A stretch of DNA of 64,000 nt. Origin: a virus. A program made the position numbers and the translations under genes. Within the stretch, counting starts at the first letter, position 1, and the number at the start of each line of letters is the position of its first letter. Shown here piece by piece: positions 50,620-58,942 of this stretch. Location: the IMG/VR virus record IMGVR_UViG_3300035670_000017, positions 1 to 64,000 of that record. One strand, given 5' to 3'. The notes beneath the pieces were generated by a model, which worked only from the letters and a program-made list of their open reading frames with translations, had not been told where the DNA came from and made no database searches.

Positions 50620-51690
50620 ATGATTCTCGACTCCTCCAATGGTATTCAGGGAAAAATCAAGACTGATCTCGAAAAAGAACGAGTGATCCTCCCTGAAGAA
50701 ACAACCAACACCGCTAATGAGCCCAAAAAGCCAGTCAGCTGTGTGGTGGTCTATTCCTTTGACTCCATCAGTTCGATCATGGCAGCTGGGCTTTTGCTGG
50801 GTATCGTTGAAACCCATACGAATACATCGGGTCAAAAGCTGGATGTGAAGTTCGTCGAAGTGGGTGCTCTGAATATTCAGAAGATGCCGGATGAGTTCAT
50901 CTGGCTGGGCGTGGAACCTGCTGAACAATGCTCGGATGCTTCCATCCGAACCAAATTCAACCGCCACGAGCACATCGTCATTAACGATGATAGTCTGTGG
51001 CAGTTCCCGAACACCAAGTTCGTTCAGCAACTGGCGACGTTTGCACAAAGCAATCTGCTGCAGATCAAGACAGTCACCTCCAATGATCAAATCGCTTTTA
51101 GTCGCGAACCTGAATCGGCGCTGTACTACGGAATGCTTTTGTCAGCCATCAATGCCTTGACAAAAATCTATCCTGATACATCCTTCGATTCGCTAGCTTC
51201 TGAGATCGGTGTGATTTCCGGCTTCCAAAAGCGTTGCGCTCAGTTCTATGATCGCCAAGCTCCTATTCACCGGGTCTTGGAGACGTACATGATCGTCAAC
51301 AACCTGTTGGTGGATCTGGGTCAACCCGGTATCCGTATTCCAACGGACATTTCTATCGAAGCTTTGAGTGAGCACTACAAAGCCCGGTACGACTTGACTG
51401 CCAAGCAAATCACCAACCAGGCAACCACTCGCTATGTCCAACTGACTAAGCAAGTGTTCAAAGACCGTGCTCCTTACAAGGGAAACACGGGTGTGACAGT
51501 GCCGGTGATCTGCACGTTCCTCAGCCAGGACTTCTGGTTGGCTCGTCGGATCATCAATTTCAGTCAGAAGTATTACCACAATACTCGACTGGTTTCCTAT
51601 GGCAAGCATCAGACTACCAATCTGTTGCAAACCTCGGTGGCTGACATGGCTGGTCAAAGCGACAACGCCATCATCATCAATAAATCCTAA
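50620..51690 (+). CDS. Unknown protein, faintly DHH-phosphoesterase-like
   Basis: 356 residues from ATG 50620 after AAAAGGAAAACAAA. After a disordered N-terminus (about 1-38), SCVVVYSFDSISSIMAAGLL starts a Rossmann-like unit, and later EFIWLGVEP and HEHIVINDDSLW recall the strand spacing of DHH phosphoesterases, which read SH.D.DG..SA. and, later, DHH. The catalytic Asp/His residues are not conserved, so if related it is a degenerate, non-catalytic version. The C-terminal part is alpha/beta (GVTVPVICTFLSQDFWLARRI). The similarity is weak and should not be taken as a function. Confidence 0.7.
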   Translation: MILDSSNGIQGKIKTDLEKERVILPEETTNTANEPKKPVSCVVVYSFDSISSIMAAGLLLGIVETHTNTSGQKLDVKFVEVGALNIQKMPDEFIWLGVEPAEQCSDASIRTKFNRHEHIVINDDSLWQFPNTKFVQQLATFAQSNLLQIKTVTSNDQIAFSREPESALYYGMLLSAINALTKIYPDTSFDSLASEIGVISGFQKRCAQFYDRQAPIHRVLETYMIVNNLLVDLGQPGIRIPTDISIEALSEHYKARYDLTAKQITNQATTRYVQLTKQVFKDRAPYKGNTGVTVPVICTFLSQDFWLARRIINFSQKYYHNTRLVSYGKHQTTNLLQTSVADMAGQSDNAIIINKS

Positions 51691-51700
51691 GGACTTTCTG

Positions 51701-52006
51701 ATGGGTAAAATACCTAACAAACCCGCAAAGGGAGAATCCCTGTATTATCTGGGGTACTTCCCGAACATGCAATTTCTTCAGCGTGTCATCCGTGGAAGAA
51801 ATTACAGCGATGAATATTTCGCTGTGGTGGATGGTGAGATCGTTCTCATTTACAATATCCAGCCTGATCCGGGATGGTTGGAGACGGACATGGTCTCTTA
51901 TCGAAACAAACAGGGTATGCTGATTGATAAGGATACTTATTATCAGGCGGCAGCTACAGCTGAATTGATTCGTATCGGTATTCTTGAGGCTCCTAAGGAA
52001 TCTTAA
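51701..52006 (+). CDS. Unknown small protein
   Basis: 101 residues from ATG 51701 (MGKIPNKPAKGESLYYLGYF), with AAGGA 8 nt upstream overlapping the end of the previous gene. Small alpha/beta protein with no recognised motif, last gene in its unit before a strong terminator. Confidence 0.72.
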   Translation: MGKIPNKPAKGESLYYLGYFPNMQFLQRVIRGRNYSDEYFAVVDGEIVLIYNIQPDPGWLETDMVSYRNKQGMLIDKDTYYQAAATAELIRIGILEAPKES

Positions 52007-52014
52007 ATAACCAG

Positions 52015-52055
52015 CTCTACTCACTCCACGGCTTTTGGCCGTGGAGTGAGTAGAG
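52015..52055. terminator. Bidirectional terminator hairpin
   Basis: A perfect 18-bp stem (CTCTACTCACTCCACGGC) with a TTTTG loop and TGTTTTCTTTTTTTT on the plus strand, between convergent units. Confidence 0.93.
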
Positions 52056-52068
52056 TGTTTTCTTTTTT

Positions 52069-54216
52069 TTATCGCCTAAACGATTTCTTACGCTGTTGGC
52101 GTAGTTTCATGATCAGATCGTCGACTGCAAGGATATCGCGTTCGTTTTCACTGAGCATGGATTCATTATGACGAAGTTTATGCTCTAGTCGCAACGCTAT
52201 CAGAGGATCCTTTTCCTCTTCCAGCTCACGCACTAGGTCATCGATCTCTTGTTTGATACGGTCTTGCAAGTACTTGTCGTATAGGCTATCTTCCGTCAAC
52301 TCTTCGTCAAGCGACTTGTTATTAGCCAATACGTCCTTGGGATCAATTCCGTAGTGGATCAGGTTCTTGGCACTAGTCAGGAACCAGTAAGTCAACAGCC
52401 ACGCCACCACCGAGTCATCCTTGCCGTCTTTAGGGTGATCGATACGCCCGTCCCGAACAACCAGGCTCAAGATCTGACTGATGGTTACTGGGTCATGGAC
52501 AAAGTCTCCAGTGTATTTCACTGCAGCCATAAACACAGATCCATACAAACCACTGCGAGAGAACTTACCAGACGCAGAGGTCTTGAAGCCAAAATAGCGG
52601 CGATAAGCCGTGACAAACTCCTTAGGCACCTTACCGTTGGTTACGATGTCTTTGTAGCGTTGCTTGAACTCAGCAGCTTCATCCACTACCAAGTTAAAGA
52701 TACGCCTGAACGGATCGATGTTGTGTGCTACCAATTCCAAAAGGACGTGGTCAATGATGGATGAGCCGTTGAGTTTGTTTTCAGGAATCCAGGTAATGTT
52801 AGGATACTTGATCAACATATGCGAAATGAACTTAGCCATCACGATAGTGTTACTGTCATTGATGTTCGCAGCAGCGACCACCTTGCCAGTCTTTACATCC
52901 CGGAAGTTCAAAGTCGAGTCATCTCGACCAATATTCTCCGATGGGTCAGTTGACATGATGACCTTATTGAGAGTCATGAATGTATCGACCTTATTCAAAG
53001 GCATTTGCCAACGCAGGATATAAGGCCAAGGATCACACTTTTGACCATAGTAAACCATCTCAGAGGCACGGATACGCCGAGTGTCTTCCACTGACAAGGG
53101 AGAGGCTTGAGAGCCGTCAGTCCAGACGTTACCATAGTCACGGTCAGCTGCTTCACCTTCAGACTTAGCAGCAGCCATGGCGCGGCGCAGCCAGTCATCG
53201 GACTTACCCAACTGGCGGTGGTTGAATGCGCAATGCACTTCAGGACTCACAGGAGCTTGACCGTCGGCCCGTGCGGGCATAGCGTGCAAGATTGTCTTTT
53301 CCAGATCAGCGCGATCTTTGCAGTCAAGGAAGGCTTCAGTCCAGTCGGCTGCTTCAGTCACCAGCTTATAAGCGTAGGCGCCATCAGGGTCATCTTTCTT
53401 GCCAGCGGTAGTCGAGAAGATAGTACCGTAGAAGATACCGTCTTTCTCAGCTTGCGTACGTGCATCGTTACCACCGGCGAGCATGGCTGGAATAGAGATG
53501 GAGGCATAGCGCAAGAATGCAAATTCGTCAACCAGGTACGAGGGCGCAGTAAAACCACGACCCACGTTGTTGGCGAACTTTTCCGATGTCGCAGGGATGT
53601 GGCCCTTGAAACGATTCTTCGTTGCACCGAAGTGAATCTCTTCTGTGTTATTGACGTCACCCTTCTTGTGACCAGACAAGAACCAAGGCAAGTAAGCATC
53701 CAATTCACGAAGACGCTCCATATTCTGCTTGCGCAGACCATCATCCTTAGTCAGCAAGTTCACTAGCTTCTTATAGTAGTGAAGGTTGCACAGGTACAGG
53801 GTCAACTGGTCCATGGTCAGAGATTTACCAGTCTGACGAATCTGGATCAGGTAAGACGTGATGCTATTGAAGAACAACCAGTACACCGACATGTTACCAC
53901 GGTTAGCCAAGATAGGCTTTGGGTTCTCCAGCGTGTGACCAGGAGCCTTGGCGATCTCGCGGAAATAGTAAAACGGATTGACTACGCATTCTTCACGGAT
54001 CATCAGCATCTCATTCATTGTCAACCCTGGGTCATTGGGGTCAATGAACTTCAAATCCGGATTGTGCAGCTGTAAGCACCAGGCGTTATTCTTAACACCC
54101 ATCTTAGCTAACAGATTGGCATACTCGATGAACGAAGTATTGAGTGTGTTATCATGGATGATCGCGGTGGACTTACTCCAGTCCTGATCAAACAAAATGA
54201 TTTTATGTTTCGACAT
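52069..54216 (-). CDS. Terminase large subunit
   Basis: 715 residues, with GAGGAC before the ATG. The ATPase domain shows the packaging-motor P-loop IQIRQTGKS (K131, S132), typical of T4-type terminases in which RQ.GKS replaces the usual GxxxxGKS, and a Walker B with catalytic glutamate in SYLVDEFAFL (D230, E231). IFSTTAGKK after it is the usual coupling motif. The C-terminal half should be the RNase H-like nuclease: an acidic patch lies in MSTDPSENIGRDDSTL, and NITWIPENKLNGSS follows like the TIxIE.N..G motif. The protein cuts concatemeric DNA and pumps it into the prohead. It is the equivalent of phiKZ gp25. No small subunit is recognised nearby. Confidence 0.93.
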   Translation of the reverse strand: MSKHKIILFDQDWSKSTAIIHDNTLNTSFIEYANLLAKMGVKNNAWCLQLHNPDLKFIDPNDPGLTMNEMLMIREECVVNPFYYFREIAKAPGHTLENPKPILANRGNMSVYWLFFNSITSYLIQIRQTGKSLTMDQLTLYLCNLHYYKKLVNLLTKDDGLRKQNMERLRELDAYLPWFLSGHKKGDVNNTEEIHFGATKNRFKGHIPATSEKFANNVGRGFTAPSYLVDEFAFLRYASISIPAMLAGGNDARTQAEKDGIFYGTIFSTTAGKKDDPDGAYAYKLVTEAADWTEAFLDCKDRADLEKTILHAMPARADGQAPVSPEVHCAFNHRQLGKSDDWLRRAMAAAKSEGEAADRDYGNVWTDGSQASPLSVEDTRRIRASEMVYYGQKCDPWPYILRWQMPLNKVDTFMTLNKVIMSTDPSENIGRDDSTLNFRDVKTGKVVAAANINDSNTIVMAKFISHMLIKYPNITWIPENKLNGSSIIDHVLLELVAHNIDPFRRIFNLVVDEAAEFKQRYKDIVTNGKVPKEFVTAYRRYFGFKTSASGKFSRSGLYGSVFMAAVKYTGDFVHDPVTISQILSLVVRDGRIDHPKDGKDDSVVAWLLTYWFLTSAKNLIHYGIDPKDVLANNKSLDEELTEDSLYDKYLQDRIKQEIDDLVRELEEEKDPLIALRLEHKLRHNESMLSENERDILAVDDLIMKLRQQRKKSFRR

Positions 54217-54259
54217 ATAAAGTCCTCTGCACTGACATGGTTATCTAAGCATACATTTC

Positions 54260-54292
54260 CATCTCCTAGAGCCCATAAGGCCCTAGGAGATG
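54260..54292 (-). terminator. Hairpin before terminase gene
   Basis: A 14-bp stem with one mismatch (CATCTCCTAGAGCC/GGCCCTAGGAGATG) between two minus-strand genes. It separates the terminase transcript from the genes upstream. Confidence 0.7.
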
Positions 54293-54327
54293 TCCATGTA
54301 ATTAGCACTTAGTAAGCCAAGCAGTGT

Positions 54328-55572
54328 TTAGCGACCACGGTCACCAACCAATACGCGCAAGATGATATACAAGATAACAGCCGAGCGCGTGGCTGATATC
54401 AAAGACATGGAAGCCTTCTTGTTATAGGCTTTCAAGAGCTTTTCTCCCTGCTCTCGAATGCTCAACAATTGCGGATCTACGGAACGCGTGGAAAGATAGA
54501 GGTTTTTGAGTGTCACCAAGATGAAAGGCCAATCCTGGCGTCTTCCAATCGGGATATTGTGTTCGATGTAGTACATCGACTGCACGATCACATCAGTCAT
54601 GAACTTATCAACTGCTTTGCTGTACTTCGGATCATGGTAGGATTGCGCCAACCACGACAAAGTGCCACTGATCATTTTATATGAACTATTTCCATTCATA
54701 TCGGCAACCACAGTTACCAGATCAGGGTCAATAAACCCAGCAGGATCGTTCATGAGTTGTCGAGCATAATTAATATGCGCCTCAACTCCCTTGGTCTTTT
54801 CACGGATGACAATATCCCCATCCACGTCTTCAATGGTCGCTGTGGTCACGGAGATAGACTGGCCGTCTTTGTGTACCTTATCGAACTCATCATAGTAGAT
54901 TGAGAAGATAGACTTGAAACGCCCTTGGGAGTCCTGGATGATCGACGTAACAGCCAAGTCATCGTTGAACAAATACAGGCGTTCGTAGTTCAAACCCTTG
55001 GAGCCGTCTTTGCTTACCTTCTCCACGATGCGAGTAGCACGGTAGTCGCAAAGGTTCTTCCAGGTCTTGAGCTTTTTGATCAAATGCTTTTGGCTCAGAT
55101 TGGCGTAAGCAGCTTGTGCTACCTTGGGGTCGACTGGATATCGGAAGTAGTTGTTCGTCAATGCAAAGCAGCAACGATAACAGAATACCAAGGCACAGTC
55201 ATACGCACCACGCATGCGGTCAGCTTCTGGCAAAGTTGCCGAAGTGTAGAACCGATGGATCATGTAAAACAGCGTCAGGTTCAAGACGTCACCTGAGATA
55301 CTGTTGTCATGATAAATGGTGGGGACCTTGCGCAGGTCAGTCTCCAGCGTAGCGTAGTCGACGTTGATCACTGTGTCAAAGAACTTGCGAATATCCCGAG
55401 GGGTAAAGCGCAGGATGTTCACACCCAGTAAGTTACCTCCGAAGAACTGCATGTGTTCCGAATTCGAAGACGACATAAAGATGTGAAAGCGGTTGACTTC
55501 CTTGGCTAAGTTGCGATCGAACTTAACATGGGAGAAGTGCCGGGTAAAGACATCATTCAAACTTGCATCCAT
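54328..55572 (-). CDS. Unknown protein, terminase-linked
   Basis: 414 residues from ATG 55572; a GTG three codons earlier is less likely because AAGGGTGA is spaced for the ATG. Mixed helices with aromatic and Cys-rich stretch (CALVFCYRCCFALTNNYFRYP), and a hydrophobic C-terminal helix followed by basic residues (SAVILYIILRVLVGDRGR), so it may be anchored in a membrane at its C-terminus. It overlaps the upstream gene's region by a few bases, which implies coupling. Its job is unknown; it sits like phiKZ gp24. Confidence 0.72.
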   Translation of the reverse strand: MDASLNDVFTRHFSHVKFDRNLAKEVNRFHIFMSSSNSEHMQFFGGNLLGVNILRFTPRDIRKFFDTVINVDYATLETDLRKVPTIYHDNSISGDVLNLTLFYMIHRFYTSATLPEADRMRGAYDCALVFCYRCCFALTNNYFRYPVDPKVAQAAYANLSQKHLIKKLKTWKNLCDYRATRIVEKVSKDGSKGLNYERLYLFNDDLAVTSIIQDSQGRFKSIFSIYYDEFDKVHKDGQSISVTTATIEDVDGDIVIREKTKGVEAHINYARQLMNDPAGFIDPDLVTVVADMNGNSSYKMISGTLSWLAQSYHDPKYSKAVDKFMTDVIVQSMYYIEHNIPIGRRQDWPFILVTLKNLYLSTRSVDPQLLSIREQGEKLLKAYNKKASMSLISATRSAVILYIILRVLVGDRGR

Positions 55573-55577
55573 CGGTA

Positions 55578-56174
55578 TCACCCTTGCAGATAAGAATGCA
55601 TCATCGACAGCGCGGAGCGTTCAGTAAAAACAATCTGAACACCTAGTGGCTGAACACAGCGAATCAGCGATTCCAAAGCAGGCGTTGTGTTGTCTTCGAC
55701 GATAGCAGCCAAACCCATCTTAGACGACGGATGCTTGATGCGGTGATCGATCATTTTCTTGCTGATCTCACCGAGTGCTTGAGACTCCAAGCTATTGACT
55801 TTGAACACATAAACATAACCCAGATCGTTGTTGGGTTGCTCGATGCTCGCCAGACCGTTAGAAACAGCCACAGTGCCCGGAGTAGCATTGGTGTCTACCT
55901 CGCTATCCATTACCTCGTCTGCGGCTGCTACGATGGCTCCCATGCTCTCCAGGGACAACTCTCGATTGAGCAGCTCTGTATACATATGTCCCAGTGGTCC
56001 ATCCAGCTTGAGCTTAGGTGCTCCAGACTTATCGATAGTGATAGCTCCATCAGTAATTTTCTGTGGTTCCATCTGTCCAGTCTTAAGATCTTTCACTTTG
56101 GAATACTGTTCACTGGCTTTGACAGTAGAGACAGCCTCAGGCTTAGTAGCTAGGCTCAAATTAAACGTACTCAT
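55578..56174 (-). CDS. Unknown protein
   Basis: 198 residues from ATG 56174 (MSTFNLSLATKPEAVST), with AAGGAAA upstream; the frame is open further up to 56240 but without a good site. Residues 1-110 are disordered and acidic; the second half has alternating strands and helices (GYVYVFKVNSLESQALGEI, PLGVQIVFTERSAL). No family is recognised. It is the first gene of the minus-strand unit that ends with terminase. Confidence 0.72.
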   Translation of the reverse strand: MSTFNLSLATKPEAVSTVKASEQYSKVKDLKTGQMEPQKITDGAITIDKSGAPKLKLDGPLGHMYTELLNRELSLESMGAIVAAADEVMDSEVDTNATPGTVAVSNGLASIEQPNNDLGYVYVFKVNSLESQALGEISKKMIDHRIKHPSSKMGLAAIVEDNTTPALESLIRCVQPLGVQIVFTERSALSMMHSYLQG

Positions 56175-56269
56175 GATGGTTTTTCCTTCTTGCAGTTTTA
56201 TTCTACCAGGTACCCTTGCGGTACAGTCAATGGATAGCATCTAAAAATAGAGCGTACAAAAGCTTCACC

Positions 56270-56295
56270 CACACAGCCTGGAATAGGGCTGTGTG
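56270..56295. other. Orphan hairpin in divergent region
   Basis: A 9-bp stem (CACACAGCC/GGCTGTGTG) with an 8-nt loop. It has the style of the window's terminators, yet no coding transcript is expected to reach it from either side. Confidence 0.55.
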
Positions 56296-56547
56296 AGAAG
56301 ATGGTCTATGAGAATAAAACATTACGAATATATTCAATGACGTTGTTTAAAGTAGTAGTATATATACGTTCTTTGTCCAGGGTGTTCTTTCCAGTACTTA
56401 CCAAGGGTATATACAAGGTTGCTACCGTCTAATCTTCGAAGATATAGAGAGCGATTAGGTATATAGACAGGTGTACAGGTAGGGTGTCAGTGTGCTATTC
56501 ACAATATAGTCTCAGCTAGTTTTATTTTCACAAGACGAAAAGTCTTG

Positions 56548-56588
56548 CCTTTTCTAGAAAAGTTGATACCCGTATACTTTACTTGATG
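56548..56588 (+). promoter_or_regulatory. Two-block promoter-like motif, copy 7
   Basis: CCTTTTCTAGAAAAG starts at 56548, and 23 nt later CGTATACTTTACTTGATG lies at 56571-56588. It would give a 5' leader of about 230 nt before the endolysin gene. Confidence 0.7.
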
Positions 56589-56816
56589 TATCTAACGGAA
56601 TGCTGTTAAAGGAGTTTTCAAATTACACAATCTTTGTAGATAACATGTAAAGAACCGGCTGCCAGAAATACGTCACTAGGCAGCGTAGGTATTTGTTCAA
56701 CCGCGTATAATTTATCCCAGGAGTATTTGCGCACAATATGGAGCCGAGCGAAAGTTCAAGGATGTTTTAGGATATCCAAAGACTAGATCTGAGCAGGCTC
56801 TAAGGAGGTTACTCTC

Positions 56817-57347
56817 ATGTTTTCCCGTATCACCACTACCCTCGTGGGTATTCTCTTGATGTTCCTGTCTATGACACAGGTGCACGCCCAGTCGCTTCAA
56901 GACGTCATTGATAAGTACTGCCGCAAGGATTGCATCAGTGCTCAGACTCTGAGCGAAATCACGAACAAGATTGCTCGCTCGTATGGAATAGACCAACGAG
57001 CCATCATCGCTATTGTTCACATTGAGTCCAAGTACCACACCAAGGCCAAGAATGGCTCCAGTGTTGGCTTGTCTCAAGTTCTACTTCGGTACCATAAAGG
57101 AAAGTTCCGAGGTAAAAACTTCTTTGACCCAGAAGACAATCTATTTGCAGGCATGAAAGTCTTTTCAGACTGCCTGAAGAAAACAAAAGGAAACTACAAC
57201 CGGGCATTCGGTTGCTACAACGGTGGAGGCGATAAGAACTATCGCACCAAAGCACAATCAGCATACAGAATGGTCAAAGGCTTGGAGTTGCCGTCTTTCA
57301 ATGACGACCCTCTGTACGAATTCTTGATGAAGAAAAAGGTTATGTGA
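56817..57347 (+). CDS. Secreted lytic transglycosylase endolysin
   Basis: 176 residues behind a very good AAGGAGG. Residues 1-24 are a signal peptide (basic start, hydrophobic core GILLMFLSM, cleavage after VHA). The mature part is a short SLT lytic transglycosylase: catalytic E70 in IVHIESKYHTKAKNGSS, then VGLSQVL and a NLFAGMKVFSDCL helix, then the AFGCYNGGGD loop typical of the family. It cuts the murein glycan backbone. phiKZ's endolysin gp144 also is a lytic transglycosylase. The signal peptide means it can be exported by the host Sec system, so it does not fully depend on a holin. Two cysteines near the N-terminus (C35, C39) may form a disulfide in the periplasm. Confidence 0.85.
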   Translation: MFSRITTTLVGILLMFLSMTQVHAQSLQDVIDKYCRKDCISAQTLSEITNKIARSYGIDQRAIIAIVHIESKYHTKAKNGSSVGLSQVLLRYHKGKFRGKNFFDPEDNLFAGMKVFSDCLKKTKGNYNRAFGCYNGGGDKNYRTKAQSAYRMVKGLELPSFNDDPLYEFLMKKKVM

Positions 57348-57348
57348 A

Positions 57349-57699
57349 ATGAAGGCATACATTTTTAACTTTATCTGCTTTTTGATGTTTCGATCCTTAG
57401 CCAAAGAAAAGATCGAGTATCTGAAGGAACAAGCAGATATGAACCGGTGGTTTGCTACTACCTTCCAGAATGACTTACTGGAGCTAGAGCGCAATGACGA
57501 CGCAACGCAGCCAGACATGTTGGAGATTGCTGAGCTTCGTTGGAAGTGCGATGATCTCAATAAGCTGGCCTTTTCCCAAGAGTCGGCCATAGTCTTACTG
57601 AAATTGGCTCGAAGTTTCAGAGCGTTCCGAGCTAATCCATCGTTTTGGTCAATAAGCAAGAAAACGATTGACATGTTCTTGATTGAAAAGAAGTCGTAA
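57349..57699 (+). CDS. Unknown small protein, lysis-region
   Basis: 116 residues, starting 1 nt after the endolysin stop, with AAAAGG upstream. An N-terminal hydrophobic stretch (YIFNFICFLMF) is followed by charged helices (AKEKIEYLKEQADMNRWF). This plan, a short anchor and a coiled rod, is like an inner-membrane spanin or other lysis accessory, but the hydrophobic part is short and no outer-membrane partner is seen. Function is open. Confidence 0.65.
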   Translation: MKAYIFNFICFLMFRSLAKEKIEYLKEQADMNRWFATTFQNDLLELERNDDATQPDMLEIAELRWKCDDLNKLAFSQESAIVLLKLARSFRAFRANPSFWSISKKTIDMFLIEKKS

Positions 57700-57711
57700 T
57701 TCAAAGCGATC

Positions 57712-57744
57712 AAATGGGAGATGGTTACAAACTGTCTCCCGTTT
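57712..57744 (+). terminator. Possible weak terminator
   Basis: AAATGGGAGAT pairs with GTCTCCCGTTT, including wobble pairs, and is followed by ATAACTTTCTTTTTG. It may reduce transcription into the next gene. Confidence 0.45.
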
Positions 57745-57769
57745 ATAACTTTCTTTTTGGAGCGCAGCC

Positions 57770-58108
57770 ATGTCGTTTATTGTAGGAGTCATGAATTTCG
57801 TCACCACGTTGATGGTGAAGAAGCAAATCCTGAAGAACTCAAAAGTCCTTTTGGAAAAACGCAACGAGACGTTCAATACGAAACTAGCTGTATTGGACAC
57901 CAAGATCAAGGATCTAACTGTGGATATCCAAACCCGGATGTCCCAGCCGTACCGAGAATCTCTGGGCATCAAGACCCATGTAGCGAACGAGCACTATCTG
58001 GATCATCTACGTGGACAAGTCCAAGCATTGAGCTTGCAACGCCAGGAGATGATCGACGAAGAGCTGAAGTATCAGCGAGAAATCATCAAAACCATCCACC
58101 AGGACTGA
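57770..58108 (+). CDS. Coiled-coil small protein, unknown
   Basis: 112 residues behind TTTGGAGCGC. A short hydrophobic start (SFIVGVMNFVTTLMV) is followed by long charged helices (KNSKVLLEKRNETFNTKLAVLDTKI), probably a coiled coil. It might sit at the membrane with a cytoplasmic or periplasmic rod. No family is recognised. The stop is directly followed by the next start. Confidence 0.68.
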   Translation: MSFIVGVMNFVTTLMVKKQILKNSKVLLEKRNETFNTKLAVLDTKIKDLTVDIQTRMSQPYRESLGIKTHVANEHYLDHLRGQVQALSLQRQEMIDEELKYQREIIKTIHQD

Positions 58109-58109
58109 T

Positions 58110-58478
58110 ATGACAATTGATCGCTTCATCCATCGAGTTCGCTGTTTTCTCTCTCCCAAGTACCGAGAAGAAAGACGCCAAGCCACAATAGCCTTAATCG
58201 AGGACCTCAAAGGTAGTCGACAAAAGCTGATTGAATACATTGAACAGTCTTTGCTGTTGATGGAGCACTATTATGGACAGATGTGCCGCGCACACCGCCC
58301 GGGTGACGATTACTCGAAGATAGAGGCGATCGAAGTCAAGTTAGTGACCCATCGGCAAATCCTGGAAGACATCAAAACCGGTAAACGAATCCAGCAGGTC
58401 GACATCGACAAGCTGAAACAAACCCTTAGCTTGTTAGGACAAATCAATGAAGCTGCTCGGACAAATAGCCTCGGCTAA
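58110..58478 (+). CDS. Helical small protein, unknown
   Basis: 122 residues, 1 nt after the previous gene. It is almost wholly helical and charged (YREERRQATIALIEDLKGSR; KLIEYIEQSLLLMEHYYGQM). It overlaps the next gene by 32 nt. With the gene before it, it may form a coiled-coil pair; that is only a guess from shared composition. Confidence 0.68.
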   Translation: MTIDRFIHRVRCFLSPKYREERRQATIALIEDLKGSRQKLIEYIEQSLLLMEHYYGQMCRAHRPGDDYSKIEAIEVKLVTHRQILEDIKTGKRIQQVDIDKLKQTLSLLGQINEAARTNSLG

Positions 58479-58929
58479 TAACACCCCTACTTATCTGTAC
58501 CATGGTTCTGGTTTCAAGCAAACGGAACTCAAGCCAGGATACCAGCACACTAAGAAATTAGTGACCTGGGACCGCTATGAGAGTAATGTCTTTTTGTACG
58601 CTACCAGTGACAAACAAGAAGCCATTACCCTCGGGATATCCAGTAAGTGGGAAAAAGAGTGGAAACTCGAATCTACACGCATCGACCATGACAAAAAGAC
58701 AATTGACCTGGTCTTCGATGGCAAAACTCCTTCCCTTGAAGATCTCTGTAAAGTCCAGTGCTGGTTGTACACTATTTTGTATAACCCAGAGCAGTGGATA
58801 AAAAATCGCAACCCTTATAACGGTATCGACACCGAGTACAAGACGAAGGACACAATCAAGGACATTCTTGATGTACAGCAGATAGATGTAGAGGAAGTAC
58901 TTAAGTCGTACCAAGTCAGCATAAAGTAA
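58447..58929 (+). CDS. ADP-ribosyltransferase-like protein (candidate)
   Basis: 160 residues. The N-terminus PTYLYHGSGFKQTELKPGYQ, then ESNVFLYATSDKQEAITLGI, matches the plan of the ART/PARP-like fold: a strand with the YHGS His that holds NAD, then a strand with FLYAT plus a helix with Ala. The third residue of the H-Y-E triad could be one of the glutamates near the C-terminus (VEEVLKS), but I cannot identify it. Related phage proteins include small ART-like or RNA 2'-phosphotransferase-like domains. If active it would modify host proteins or nucleic acid; if not, it is a binding domain. It lies in the lysis-region operon, overlapping the preceding gene. Confidence 0.5.
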   Translation: MKLLGQIASANNTPTYLYHGSGFKQTELKPGYQHTKKLVTWDRYESNVFLYATSDKQEAITLGISSKWEKEWKLESTRIDHDKKTIDLVFDGKTPSLEDLCKVQCWLYTILYNPEQWIKNRNPYNGIDTEYKTKDTIKDILDVQQIDVEEVLKSYQVSIK

Positions 58930-58942
58930 TGGAGACTTGTAC

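Larger units (their letters stand above)
56175..56816. other. Large divergent intergenic region
   Basis: 642 nt without a supported gene, between the terminase unit (leftward) and the endolysin unit (rightward). It holds an orphan hairpin (56270-56295), AT-rich stretches with several TATATAC-like words (about 56355 and 56405), a small hairpin CAAGAC/GTCTTG, promoter motif copy 7 and a 230-nt leader with another hairpin (GCTGCC/GGCAGC near 56660-56690). No tRNA or ORF with a convincing start was found. Confidence 0.75.

Noticed and set aside
50620-51690. Calling the protein a DHH-family nuclease
   Set aside because: Only the strand spacing is suggestive. The catalytic Asp and His residues are missing, so a nuclease call is not supported.
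57721-58113. A 130-codon frame overlapping the coiled-coil gene
   Set aside because: It shares its bases with the 57770 gene, which has a good GGAG site and sensible helix composition; this frame begins inside a hairpin and reads as disordered Pro/Ser/Arg-rich sequence.
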